A DNA stretch of 64,000 nt. Origin: Bradyrhizobium sp. 132. Lineage in GTDB: Bacteria > Pseudomonadota > Alphaproteobacteria > Rhizobiales > Xanthobacteraceae. Position numbers and translations under genes: made by a program. Positions 35,266-43,850 of this stretch are shown here, piece after piece. The notes under the pieces are model-generated. The model did no database searches and was not told where the DNA came from. It saw nothing but the letters and a program-made list of their open reading frames with translations. The stretch is taken from positions 1 through 64,000 of the forward strand of contig NZ_JADPKY010000173.1 in assembly GCF_023074185.1 (NCBI RefSeq). Reading direction: 5' to 3'. How positions within the stretch are numbered: the stretch's first letter is position 1; every line of letters begins with the position of its first letter.

Positions 35266-35420
35266 GTCGTCCCGGCCTAGTGCGCAATTGCGCACGAGGG
35301 GCCGGGACCCATTACCACGAATGGTTTTAGTGGATGGAGGTGTTGGCAACAAGCATCGCGCGGTACTGAGAAATCACGCGGTATGGGTCCCGGATCTGCG
35401 CTTCGCTTGTCCGGGACGAC
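35266..35420. repeat. Composite palindromic repeat between proC and the YbjN gene
   Basis: The left part (35266-35310) repeats the 33831 element up to its centre, with GTCGTCCCGG at the outer edge. The right end (35411-35420) reads CCGGGACGAC, so the outer edges are inverted repeats around 155 bp. The interior has a second stem GGGTCCCGG near 35385. No ORF of note inside. Confidence 0.65.
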
Positions 35421-35440
35421 GTTGGGGAGGAAGGCGAGAC

Positions 35441-35941
35441 TTACGCCTCGCCCACCGTGTCGAACATTGCCGCGTCCATGGCTTCCGTCGTGGTCTTGCC
35501 CGCCCACACCACGAACTGGAACGCCGGAAAATAGCGCTCGCAGGCGTGGATGGCGCCGGCGAGCATGGCTTCGCATTGCGCGGTGGAGGCGGTGAGCCCG
35601 CCCGGCAGCACCAGGGCCTGGCGGTGCATGATCATGCCGGTGTTGCTCCACAGGTCGAAGTGCCCGACCCACAACTGCTCGTTGACCGCGGCGACGAGCC
35701 GCTGCACCTCCGGTCGCCGCGCAACCGGAATCTTCATGTCGAACGCGCAGGCCAGATGCAGCGCCTCGATCTCGCCCATCCAGGTGAAGGAGATCTGGTA
35801 GTCGGTCCATTGTCCCTTGGAGACAATCGTGAGTTCGTCTTCGCCGGAGCGTTCAAACGGCCAGTTGTTGCTGGCAGCGATATCCTCGACCACCGCGAGC
35901 GGATGGCTTTTCGAATCGATAGTGCCTTCGAGCAGGGACAT
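35441..35941 (-). CDS. YbjN-domain protein
   Basis: A 166-residue cytoplasmic protein of the YbjN family (type III secretion chaperone-like fold), with typical WTDYQISFTWMGEIEALHLACAF-like centre and a C-terminal helix-rich half (EAMLAGAIHACERYFPAFQF, read as separate pieces). YbjN affects motility and stress traits in enterobacteria; the mechanism is unclear. I use the ATG at 35941. An 8-bp perfect inverted repeat lies 65 bases upstream. Adjacent to proC, an arrangement common in Rhizobiales. Confidence 0.82.
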   Translation of the reverse strand: MSLLEGTIDSKSHPLAVVEDIAASNNWPFERSGEDELTIVSKGQWTDYQISFTWMGEIEALHLACAFDMKIPVARRPEVQRLVAAVNEQLWVGHFDLWSNTGMIMHRQALVLPGGLTASTAQCEAMLAGAIHACERYFPAFQFVVWAGKTTTEAMDAAMFDTVGEA

Positions 35942-36005
35942 GCCGTCTCGACCTCTTGCCTTTTTGTTGTCTCTGATACGCACGCGCTTGGTCCGGCGCG
36001 CGCTT

Positions 36006-36022
36006 CCTTAACGTCGTTAAGG
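36006..36022. promoter_or_regulatory. Perfect 8-bp inverted repeat upstream of the YbjN gene
   Basis: CCTTAACG (36006-36013) and CGTTAAGG (36015-36022) around one base. Possible operator for a dimeric regulator; it resembles paired TTAA half-sites, but the 5-bp spacing does not fit CtrA. Confidence 0.4.
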
Positions 36023-36373
36023 CGTTCCCCTCGGAGTCGCTGTAGCGATCCCGGGATCAGCGCGGGCTTGTCGCGGATCAACTGATGTGATTTGCGGAAT
36101 CTGCGCAACCGGCTGCCAAGTCCGTCCACAAGCCATGACTCGTTCGTCCACAGCTCATCTCGGCCACAATTATTAACGTGGGATGTCCCAACCGGGATGG
36201 AGGAGAACAAACCGGAATCGGATTCGCGTGGAATGCCCGATCGTTAATTCCGCCCTGCGAGGGCCGGGTCGCCAAAGCGGCATGGGACCATGCGATTTCC
36301 CCATGCGGAACGTACTTGCTGTGGCAGCTCGCCGGCGTCATATTTCCCTCAGGCCGTTCATTCCGGACGGCCG
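36023..36373. other. Intergenic region before the FMN riboswitch (351 bp)
   Basis: No supportable gene. It must hold the promoter for the riboswitch-ribH transcript. It contains TTGCG-N7-CGCAA (about 36091-36107) and two CGTCCACA words about 20 bases apart (36122-36155), weakly like DnaA-box halves. Short ORFs here run into the riboswitch and are rejected. Confidence 0.4.
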
Positions 36374-36528
36374 ATGTTCTCAGGGCGGGGTGAAAGTCCC
36401 CACCGGCGGTAAGGGCCGAAAGGCCTAAGCCCGCGAGCGCCTTCCTCAAGGTCTCTTGCCGCAGGGAAGGGTCAGCAGATTCGGTGCAACTCCGAAGCCG
36501 ACGGTTAAAGTCCGGATGAAAGAGAACG
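36374..36528 (+). ncRNA. FMN riboswitch (RFN element)
   Basis: The conserved RFN pieces occur in order: GATGTTCTCAGGGCGGGGTG, GAAAGTCCCCACCGGCGGTAA, GGGCCGAAAGGCC, AGCCCGCGAGCG, GGTCAGCAGATTCGGTGCAA, CCGACGGTTAAAGTCCGGAT and closing AGAGAAC (each read from 36374 on). It binds FMN and lowers expression of the gene downstream, here ribH, 80 bases on. The spacer has a hairpin (CGCATC/GATGCG, 36541-36556) but no strong T-run, so translation control or weak attenuation are both possible. Confidence 0.97.
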
Positions 36529-36607
36529 GTCGGTGGCAGACGCATCGCAGGATGCGGCTGTTTGTCGTTCCGTGTGCCCTGATTCTGGTCCTTAACTGAG
36601 GAAAGCC

Positions 36608-37171
36608 ATGAATCAGATGTTGCAAGACCCCCAAACCGAAACGCCCCAACCAACCCAAACGCCGCCGCCGGTTCCACAGGATCCCGCGACGGAGCACCCG
36701 CGCTTCGCAAAGCCGCAGCGGGTGGCCTTCGTGCAGGCCTGCTGGCACCGCGACGTGGTCGAGGAGGCCCGCATCGCCTTCGTGAGGGAGGCAGAAGTGC
36801 GTCACCTCAATCATGTCGACGTGTTCGAGGTGCCGGGCTCGTTCGAGATCCCGCTGCATGCGCAGATCCTCGCCAAGACACGGCGCTACACCGCGATCGT
36901 CGCGGCCGGCCTCGTCGTCGACGGCGGCATCTACCGCCATGAGTTCGTCGCCGACACCGTGATCAAGGCGCTGATGGATGTGCAACTGCGTACCGAGGTG
37001 CCCGTGTTCTCCGCGGTGCTGACGCCGCAGCAATTCCACGAGACCGAGGTGCACTACGATTTCTTCCGCAGGCATTTTGCGATCAAGGGCGTCGAGGTCG
37101 CGGCCGCCTGTGCGGAGACATTGCTCGGTCTGGAGCGTCTGCGTGGCCAGGTCGCGGCGGGAATTGTGTAG
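36608..37171 (+). CDS. ribH: 6,7-dimethyl-8-ribityllumazine synthase, RibH2-like
   Basis: A 187-residue enzyme for the penultimate step of riboflavin synthesis. Typical segments are present: VPGSFEIPL, AAGLVVDGGIYRHEFV and VFSAVLTPQQFHET. The 30-residue Pro/Gln-rich N-terminal extension and the isolated position behind an FMN riboswitch match the type-II lumazine synthase (RibH2) of Brucella and Mesorhizobium; the main rib operon with RibH1 would be elsewhere. GAGGAA lies 6 bases before the ATG. Confidence 0.93.
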   Translation: MNQMLQDPQTETPQPTQTPPPVPQDPATEHPRFAKPQRVAFVQACWHRDVVEEARIAFVREAEVRHLNHVDVFEVPGSFEIPLHAQILAKTRRYTAIVAAGLVVDGGIYRHEFVADTVIKALMDVQLRTEVPVFSAVLTPQQFHETEVHYDFFRRHFAIKGVEVAAACAETLLGLERLRGQVAAGIV

Positions 37172-37190
37172 CGCAGCGCAATGACCAGCA

Positions 37191-37235
37191 CCCCTCATCC
37201 CGAGGAGCGCGAAGCGCGTCGCGAAGGATGAGGGG
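37191..37235. repeat. Palindromic repeat (family B) downstream of ribH
   Basis: CCCCTCATCC (37191-37200) pairs perfectly with GGATGAGGGG (37226-37235); an inner GCGCGAAGCGCG stem completes the hairpin. It fills the space between convergent ribH and the ATP-grasp gene. Confidence 0.75.
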
Positions 37236-37256
37236 CGATTGCCGCCGTGTTCGTCA

Positions 37257-38291
37257 TCACCCCAGCGACACCCCCGCCTTGGCGCGGCTTATTCCGAGCA
37301 TCAGGATGCGTTGCAGGAGAGCCGGATATTTCAGCCCGGCATGTTGAGCCGCCGTGGCGAACTCCTGGCTCTTGGCGATCTCGGGATTGGGATTGGCTTC
37401 GATGAAATATGGCGTGCCGTCGGCGGCGAGACGAAAATCGATGCGCGCGTAGCCGTCGAGGCCAAGCGCCCGGTAGATGCGTTTCGCGGCCCGCTGGATG
37501 CGGGCGGTCACTTCCGGCGCCAGATCCTTCGCAGGCCCGTCGACGATGCCGACCTTCTCCTGATAGTCGGTGTCGTGCTTGGCCTTCTCCGTGGCGATAT
37601 GCCGTGACGAGCGGCCGCCCATGCTGCCGAATTTCAATTCCCAGACCGGCAGAACGCGTAAGCGATTGTTGCCGAGCACGCCGACGTAAAGCTCTCGCCC
37701 TTCGATGAACTGCTCGGCGATGGCGGCGGATTCGACCCGCTCGTGGATGAAGGCAACCCGCTCTGCGAGCTTCTCGTCGGTATCGACGATCGAGGCCTGC
37801 GAGATGCCGAACGAACCATCCATGTTCAGGCTCTTGACGATCAGCGGCAGCGCAAGACGGGTCGGGCGTTTCACCTTGCGGCGCATCGGGAAGACGGCAA
37901 AGGCCGGCGCGGCGATCCGGCGGTGATGCACCAGCGTCTTGGACAAATCCTTGCCGCGCGCCAGGATCAGGCCGCGCGGATTGCATCCGGTATAAGGGAC
38001 CTTCATCAGCTCGAGATAGCTCGCGATGTGCTGGTCGAAGGCGACGTTGTTGTGGAATTCCTCCAGCAGCGTGAAAACCACGTGCGGCTTGAACTCCTCG
38101 ATCGCTACGCGCACCGGCTTGATTTCCTCCTGCGCGCCGAGTGGCCGCACCTCGTGGCCGGCCGCGCGCAAGGTGCTCACCACGTCGTATTCCGTTTTCC
38201 ACGCATTGATCTCCTGTGCGGAGTATCCGTCGGAGGAGTCCGGGGGCAGGAAGTCCGGATGCATCAGCACGAGAATACGGCGACGTCTCAT
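37257..38291 (-). CDS. ATP-grasp ligase, D-alanine-D-alanine ligase-like
   Basis: A 344-residue protein with the ATP-grasp layout: a Rossmann-like N-domain (ILVLMHPDFLPPD), the central lysine region LPLIVKSLNMDGSFGIS, the substrate/ATP segment EQFIEGRELYVGVLG and the Mg-binding end YARIDFRL ... YFIEANPNPE. It should couple a carboxylate to an amine through an acyl phosphate, but Ddl-specific features and a mur operon are absent. The ATG at 38291 overlaps the stop of the upstream metallopeptidase (ATGA), so the two form one functional unit. The true substrate is unknown; a small peptide is a reasonable guess. Confidence 0.85.
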   Translation of the reverse strand: MRRRRILVLMHPDFLPPDSSDGYSAQEINAWKTEYDVVSTLRAAGHEVRPLGAQEEIKPVRVAIEEFKPHVVFTLLEEFHNNVAFDQHIASYLELMKVPYTGCNPRGLILARGKDLSKTLVHHRRIAAPAFAVFPMRRKVKRPTRLALPLIVKSLNMDGSFGISQASIVDTDEKLAERVAFIHERVESAAIAEQFIEGRELYVGVLGNNRLRVLPVWELKFGSMGGRSSRHIATEKAKHDTDYQEKVGIVDGPAKDLAPEVTARIQRAAKRIYRALGLDGYARIDFRLAADGTPYFIEANPNPEIAKSQEFATAAQHAGLKYPALLQRILMLGISRAKAGVSLG

Positions 38292-39316
38292 AGCGCGATC
38301 CATTTTCGCCGAGACGGTCCAAACATCGCGTGCATGGTCTTGGCGGTCACGAGGACGGTGAAGTCGAGAACGAGCTTCTGTTCAGGGCCGACGGCGCGCA
38401 GATCGAGCTCGCGGCAACGGGAGATCATCTCGTCAAGCACGGCATCGAGCGTCAACTGATTCTCGCCGGTCCATCGCGCGACCAGTTGCCTGATCTGGGC
38501 GCGGTGCCGCCTGATCAGCACCGAAGCCGGCTTTGCCCGGTGGTGCCGCGGATCGGCGGAGAAGAGCCTGGAGAGGTCGCGATCGTAGGTCTTCGCTGGT
38601 GTGAAGGCGTAGAACGCCTGCTTCTTCTTGTAGTGCTCCTCCAGTGTCTGGCCGAGACCACGCAGTGGGTCGACACGCTCGCGCGTCGTGATCAGTGGTC
38701 GCTTTTCCGCAATCTCGTTCATCAGCTCGTCGACATATTCGAGCTTCTTCAGCGCCGGCCAACCGGCATATCGCGTCCGCCAGTTCGAGCGCGGCCGCAG
38801 CCACACCGCAAAGGTCTCGGCGAAATCCTCGTCCGGATGGCTCTGCGCATACCACAGCCGCAGATGCTGGACGTAACGCCTGCTCGCCGGATTGGGCCGG
38901 TAATAGCGCGGATAGTGTTTCGACGACGGGCCGAACAATTGCTGCCAGCGCCGGCGGCGTTGCAGCTGATAGCCGTGCTGTATGGCGTGGCCCGCTTCGT
39001 GACGGAGGATGGCCATGCATTCGCGCCAGGTTCCGCCCTCGACGTCGAACATCATCTTCTTCTCGAGCTTCATCAGGCGGGGATGGGCCAGATAGAAGGG
39101 GATGGCGATGCCGGGGACGCCTCCCGGGCTGAACCATTCGCTCGAGATCCAGGTATGCGGCCGCAGCCGGATGCCGCGCTCCTCGAGCTCCTCGTGGAGC
39201 GTGCCGACACAATCATCGAGCCAGGTGCCTTCGACCGTAACCCTCAGGCTGGAGAGCCGTTGCTTGAGCAACTCGTCATCCGACAGCTTTTCCCAAGCGA
39301 ATTTCCGGCGTGGCAT
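38288..39316 (-). CDS. Putative zinc-binding metallopeptidase
   Basis: A 342-residue cytoplasmic protein, no signal peptide. HEAGH (H106, E107, H110) is followed 50 residues later by DEDFAETFAVW, whose acid is the likely third zinc ligand. This fits a gluzincin-like fold of the family often named putative zinc-binding metallopeptidase. The C-terminal 120 residues are basic and helical, with no known domain. It overlaps the ATP-grasp ligase gene by ATGA. A peptidase coupled with a peptide-bond-forming enzyme is unusual and suggests trimming and rebuilding of a peptide, which is inference. Confidence 0.82.
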   Translation of the reverse strand: MPRRKFAWEKLSDDELLKQRLSSLRVTVEGTWLDDCVGTLHEELEERGIRLRPHTWISSEWFSPGGVPGIAIPFYLAHPRLMKLEKKMMFDVEGGTWRECMAILRHEAGHAIQHGYQLQRRRRWQQLFGPSSKHYPRYYRPNPASRRYVQHLRLWYAQSHPDEDFAETFAVWLRPRSNWRTRYAGWPALKKLEYVDELMNEIAEKRPLITTRERVDPLRGLGQTLEEHYKKKQAFYAFTPAKTYDRDLSRLFSADPRHHRAKPASVLIRRHRAQIRQLVARWTGENQLTLDAVLDEMISRCRELDLRAVGPEQKLVLDFTVLVTAKTMHAMFGPSRRKWIAL

Positions 39317-39406
39317 CAGGCATCCAGAGGGCAGAGATGACTCGGTATCCGGATGATGTCATGGGGCGGGGCCGGCAACAACCTGTGGAGCGGCGCATGA
39401 GGCCCT

Positions 39407-39490
39407 AGGGTGGGCAAAGCGAAGCGTGCCCACCGTGCTCATGGCCACAAAAAAAGGTGGGCACGGCGCCTCGAGCCTTTGCTCACCCTG
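39407..39490. repeat. Long nested palindromic repeat (family E)
   Basis: Outer arms AGGGTGGGCAAAG and CTTTGCTCACCCT (one mismatch), inner arms GTGCCCACC and GGTGGGCAC, with an A-run in the loop. It ends 18 bases before the prs stop codon, downstream of prs. The form suits a cruciform or RNA double hairpin. Confidence 0.75.
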
Positions 39491-39507
39491 CGACATCGCG
39501 AAGCTAA

Positions 39508-40461
<954 letters not shown>

Positions 40462-40653
40462 GGACGCTTCCTCCCGCGCTTTGTTGGACAGGATGTTCAA
40501 CATCAGAGAATACCCACTGGAAGCACGGTTACGACGGGCGAGGAAATATCAGGCGGAGGGCTGCAATGGCAACCCGGGATGCTACGTTTTCCCTGCGAAA
40601 TCCTGAGTCCGGTCAACGGTTTGGCCCGAAGTTGGGGCCGTGGTTTAGCGGGG

Positions 40654-41277
40654 TTATCGCTCGGCATAGCCGAGCGCCGAGGCCGGCATCTCGGCCGCCG
40701 GAGCCTCCGGGATCACACTCGCCACGGCCGGCCCGCGCAAGCCGGGAGCCGAGCCCGGCGCATCCGGTGTGCCATTGATCATGTTGGAAAGTCCGCTGAA
40801 TCCGGCCTGGGCGATCTTCCGCAACACGAGGTCGTCAGCGGCGCCCCACGGATCGCGGCCGCCCTTGGCGGACGTGGGTTCCTCGCCGGAAAGGCGCAGC
40901 GCCCGCTGCTGGTTGGCGTCGTAGACGTCCCAGACCCAGGCGATCACGGTTTTGCCGCGCACAATCTGGGCGGAGAGGTAGCTGCGCACGCGGTAGGCGG
41001 CCGTCCCCTCGCGGGAGACCACGGACAGGCTGCGCAGCTTGGATTCGCTGTCGAGCACGCCGACCATTCGGTCGAACACTTGCGGCGGCGGCCCGTCGAT
41101 CGATTCGAACGCGACCGTCGCCCCGGAGCCGGCGCTCGGCGCCATCGCATAGGAGTTCGCAGCACCACCGCCGCCGGCGCAGCCGCCAAGCGCGCAAGCA
41201 ATCGCAATCGATGCGGCGGCGATCGCGGCGCGCATGATTGTCCCGGTTTGGAGCAGGCGGGTTGACGCTTCCCTCAT
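40654..41277 (-). CDS. Lipoprotein of unknown function
   Basis: A 207-residue protein with a lipobox LGGC (C33) after a hydrophobic signal, followed by Gly-rich AGGGGAAN. If the ATG at 41235 is used the signal shortens to 19 residues. The mature part has a compact domain (about 55-150, AFESIDGPPP to DDLVLRKIAQ) and a low-complexity Pro/Ala tail. No recognised family. A substrate for the Lgt and LspA found in this window. Next to prs, transcribed in the same direction. Confidence 0.75.
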   Translation of the reverse strand: MREASTRLLQTGTIMRAAIAAASIAIACALGGCAGGGGAANSYAMAPSAGSGATVAFESIDGPPPQVFDRMVGVLDSESKLRSLSVVSREGTAAYRVRSYLSAQIVRGKTVIAWVWDVYDANQQRALRLSGEEPTSAKGGRDPWGAADDLVLRKIAQAGFSGLSNMINGTPDAPGSAPGLRGPAVASVIPEAPAAEMPASALGYAER

Positions 41278-41370
41278 CGCGCCTTGCGATATCGTTAAAA
41301 TCGCTTAACGTCTAGGGCAGGCAGGACACAGGGCTTAACCGATCAGGCCAGCGTGCATGGGGAGCGGTCG

Positions 41371-41943
41371 ATGAGAGACCCGGCTTTTGGCTTGATCATC
41401 GCGTGCCTTGCCGCAGGCCCGGTGGCCGCAGAGGAGAGCGCTGCGGAGGTCATTCAGTCCTTCGGATTGGTCGGGACGTGGTCGGTCGATTGCAAGCGCG
41501 ATCCAAATCAGGCTTGCACGAGCAACGGCTGCGGCGCGCGGATGACATACATTGTGCCGCCCTCGGGATCGCCGACCATCAGGAACGTGATAGGGACGTT
41601 TTCGCCCGGCCAGGTGCGGACATTCATCAGCACGATCTACGCGGCGACCCGCATCGCGGACGACAAGATCAAGTTCGTGTCCGTTCAGGATCCTCCGGCG
41701 AGCGTCGCGGCGGTGTGGTGGCGTCAGCCTGGCGAGCCTTGGGAGATTGTTCTGTTGAAGGTTGGCGACAAGTATCGAACATTTTCCGCGCATCGCGAGG
41801 ACAAGAAGAAGTTCGACGTCGAAGAAGGCTTTTACGTCCGGCCGCCGCCGCCGCCCCCGCCCGCCAAGACATATGACGAACTGCCGACGAAATGGGATCG
41901 CACCCAGCAGCAAGCGCCGTTGTTTGAAAAGTGCAGCGACTGA
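41371..41943 (+). CDS. Secreted protein of unknown function
   Basis: A 190-residue protein. GGGGAG lies 7 bases before the ATG at 41371; the signal peptide is cleaved near PVAAEE. The mature part starts with GLVGTWSVDCKRDP, has three cysteines near residues 45-55, a strand-rich middle like a lipocalin-type fold, and a run of seven prolines near residue 160. No named domain. It ends 3 bases from the convergent pgeF stop and stands alone on its strand. Confidence 0.72.
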   Translation: MRDPAFGLIIACLAAGPVAAEESAAEVIQSFGLVGTWSVDCKRDPNQACTSNGCGARMTYIVPPSGSPTIRNVIGTFSPGQVRTFISTIYAATRIADDKIKFVSVQDPPASVAAVWWRQPGEPWEIVLLKVGDKYRTFSAHREDKKKFDVEEGFYVRPPPPPPPAKTYDELPTKWDRTQQQAPLFEKCSD

Positions 41944-41946
41944 CGC

Positions 41947-42714
41947 CTACCCTTCGAGCGCGATCGCGTGAACGTGGCGGCCGTAATCCGGCTCCTTGCG
42001 ATGCACCGAGCGGCGATAGCTGAAGAAGCGCTCGTCGGCGTAGGTATCGAGGCCGAGATCGTCGATCATCAGGATGCCCGCGGCTTCCAGACGTTTCCGG
42101 ATAAAGCCGGCCAGGTCGAACATCGCGTGGCCTTCGCGCACCGACGGGATGAAGAACATGGCGTTGTCCGCATCCGCCTCGATGAAGCGGGCCACGAACT
42201 CGTTACCGACCTCGTAGCTGTCCTGGCGGATTAACGGGCCGATCGCGGCGATGATGCCGCTGCGCGAGGCGCCGAGCTTTTCCATCGCCGAGATCGTCGC
42301 CTCCAGCACGCCGGTGAGGGCGCCCTTCCAGCCGGCATGTGCGCCGCCGATCACGCGCGCGTTGGGATCGACGAACAGCACCGGTCCGCAATCGGCGGTG
42401 GAGACGCCGAGCGCGATGCCCGGCACCTTCGTCACCAGCGCATCGCCCTTCGGCCGCGGCCCGCTGGGCCACGGGGTGTCGGCGACGCGCACGTCGGGCG
42501 AATGGATCTGGTGCAGGCTGAGAAAGCGTTCCGGCGCGACGCCGACATGCTCGGCCATGCGGCGGCGGTTTTCTGCGACAAGGGCCTGATCGTCGTTGGA
42601 GCCGAGCCCGCCGTTCAGCGCGGAATAGATGCCGCCTGAAACGCCGCCCTCGCGGGTGAAGAACGCGTGGCGCAGGCCGGGCACCGCCGACAGCAGCGAC
42701 GAGCCTAGCGTCAT
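41947..42714 (-). CDS. pgeF: Peptidoglycan editing factor PgeF (YfiH/laccase-domain protein)
   Basis: A 255-residue copper/zinc-site hydrolase-like protein of the DUF152 family. The site residues lie in LSLHQIHSP, STADCGPVLFVD and GGAHAGWKG. In E. coli the protein prevents misincorporation of non-canonical amino acids into peptidoglycan stems; other members are reported as purine nucleosidases. Its ATG overlaps the stop of the methyltransferase gene (ATGA) in the conserved lgt-midA-pgeF operon. Confidence 0.92.
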   Translation of the reverse strand: MTLGSSLLSAVPGLRHAFFTREGGVSGGIYSALNGGLGSNDDQALVAENRRRMAEHVGVAPERFLSLHQIHSPDVRVADTPWPSGPRPKGDALVTKVPGIALGVSTADCGPVLFVDPNARVIGGAHAGWKGALTGVLEATISAMEKLGASRSGIIAAIGPLIRQDSYEVGNEFVARFIEADADNAMFFIPSVREGHAMFDLAGFIRKRLEAAGILMIDDLGLDTYADERFFSYRRSVHRKEPDYGRHVHAIALEG

Positions 42715-43829
42715 GACGCGCCCCCGGCCTGTTCGAGATCGCTCAAGCCCGCAAGGCCGGTCAGACGCGGCTCGGAGATGCCGAGCACCTTGAACATCGA
42801 GCCCATGCCGCTACGCCCGGTATCGGTCAGGCGCTTGAGCGCGATCGAAATGTCGGTGGCGACATCAGGCGTCGCCTTCTGCATCAGCGCGGCTGCACGG
42901 GTCTCGATGCCGACGCGCTTGAGGAAATCGCCCTGCGTCACCGGGCCGTGCACGTGGGCGCCGACATCCTCGGCCGCGCGCGCCAGCGCCTGGAAGTCGA
43001 CATGGGCGGTGACGTCGGCCTGGCCCGGTGCCTTCAGGGGATCGGTAAAGGTGTGGCGCGCGATCGCCTGGAAGGTGTCGCCGGCATCGCTGCGCAGATG
43101 GCCGTAGTCGATGATCAGCGCCGCGCCGTCCTGGTCGCGCACGCGGCTGGCGAGCTTCATGATCTCCGCATCGGGCCGCCATTCGAACACGGCCCCGACG
43201 GGCGCGGCGCGCACCAGAGGCGGCAGCAGCACCTCGAAGCGCGGCGTCGGCTCGGCCGCCGCGCCGAACTGAAGTTTTCCGTTGGCGTCGACCTCGATCA
43301 CGCGCTCGTGCCAGCCGTTCTCGTGACGGACCATTTGGTGGATCGGCAGCACGTCGAAATATTCGTTGGCGAGGATGATGCTCGGTCCCTCAGGCACGTC
43401 GTCGATGCTGTCGTGCCAGGCGATGTTGCGCACGCCCGCCAGCGTCGCACTCTGCCGGTCGCGCAGGACGGGATTAACCTCGACCATGTGGATGTGAAGC
43501 GCCTGGTAGAGCGGCGGCAGCACGCGGAGCGCACGCAGCGCATCCGCCATCATGGTGCCACGGCCGGGGCCGAGCTCGATCAGCCGCAGGAATTGCGGCG
43601 AGCCCATCTGCTTCCACACCGAGGCGGTCCACAGGCCCAAAAGCTCGCCGAACATCTGGCTGACCTCGGGCGCGGTGGTGAAGTCGCCTTCTCGTCCCAG
43701 GGGATCGCGCGAAACGTAATAGCCATAGCGCGGGTGCATCAGGCACAGTTCCATGTACCGCCAGACCGGCATGGGGCCTGAGGATTTGATCAGCGCCTTG
43801 ATCGCGTTGAGTAACGGCTGGTCGGTCAC
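42711..43829 (-). CDS. SAM-dependent methyltransferase of the MidA/NDUFAF7 family
   Basis: A 372-residue class I methyltransferase with SAM motif IELGPGRGTMM and the family-typical start (ALIKSSGPMPVWRYMELCL) and GREGDFTTAPEVSQMFGE segments. In mitochondria the homolog methylates an arginine of complex I subunit NDUFS2; the bacterial target is probably NuoD-like but unproven. Start codon GTG at 43829. Middle gene of lgt-midA-pgeF, with ATGA coupling to pgeF. Confidence 0.92.
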   Translation of the reverse strand: MTDQPLLNAIKALIKSSGPMPVWRYMELCLMHPRYGYYVSRDPLGREGDFTTAPEVSQMFGELLGLWTASVWKQMGSPQFLRLIELGPGRGTMMADALRALRVLPPLYQALHIHMVEVNPVLRDRQSATLAGVRNIAWHDSIDDVPEGPSIILANEYFDVLPIHQMVRHENGWHERVIEVDANGKLQFGAAAEPTPRFEVLLPPLVRAAPVGAVFEWRPDAEIMKLASRVRDQDGAALIIDYGHLRSDAGDTFQAIARHTFTDPLKAPGQADVTAHVDFQALARAAEDVGAHVHGPVTQGDFLKRVGIETRAAALMQKATPDVATDISIALKRLTDTGRSGMGSMFKVLGISEPRLTGLAGLSDLEQAGGAS

Positions 43830-43850
43830 GGCCTATCTTCTCAAAAGGAA

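Noticed and set aside
36115..36160. Possible origin of replication with DnaA-box-like words
   Set aside because: Only two partial matches (GTCCACA), no AT-rich unwinding stretch, no dnaA, hemE or parAB nearby.
36078..36710. Minus-strand ORF of 210 codons across the riboswitch
   Set aside because: It runs through the FMN riboswitch and the ribH start on the opposite strand and has no domain.
41288..41306. TTAA-N6-TTAAC near the lipoprotein gene as a CtrA site
   Set aside because: Spacing of 6 does not fit.
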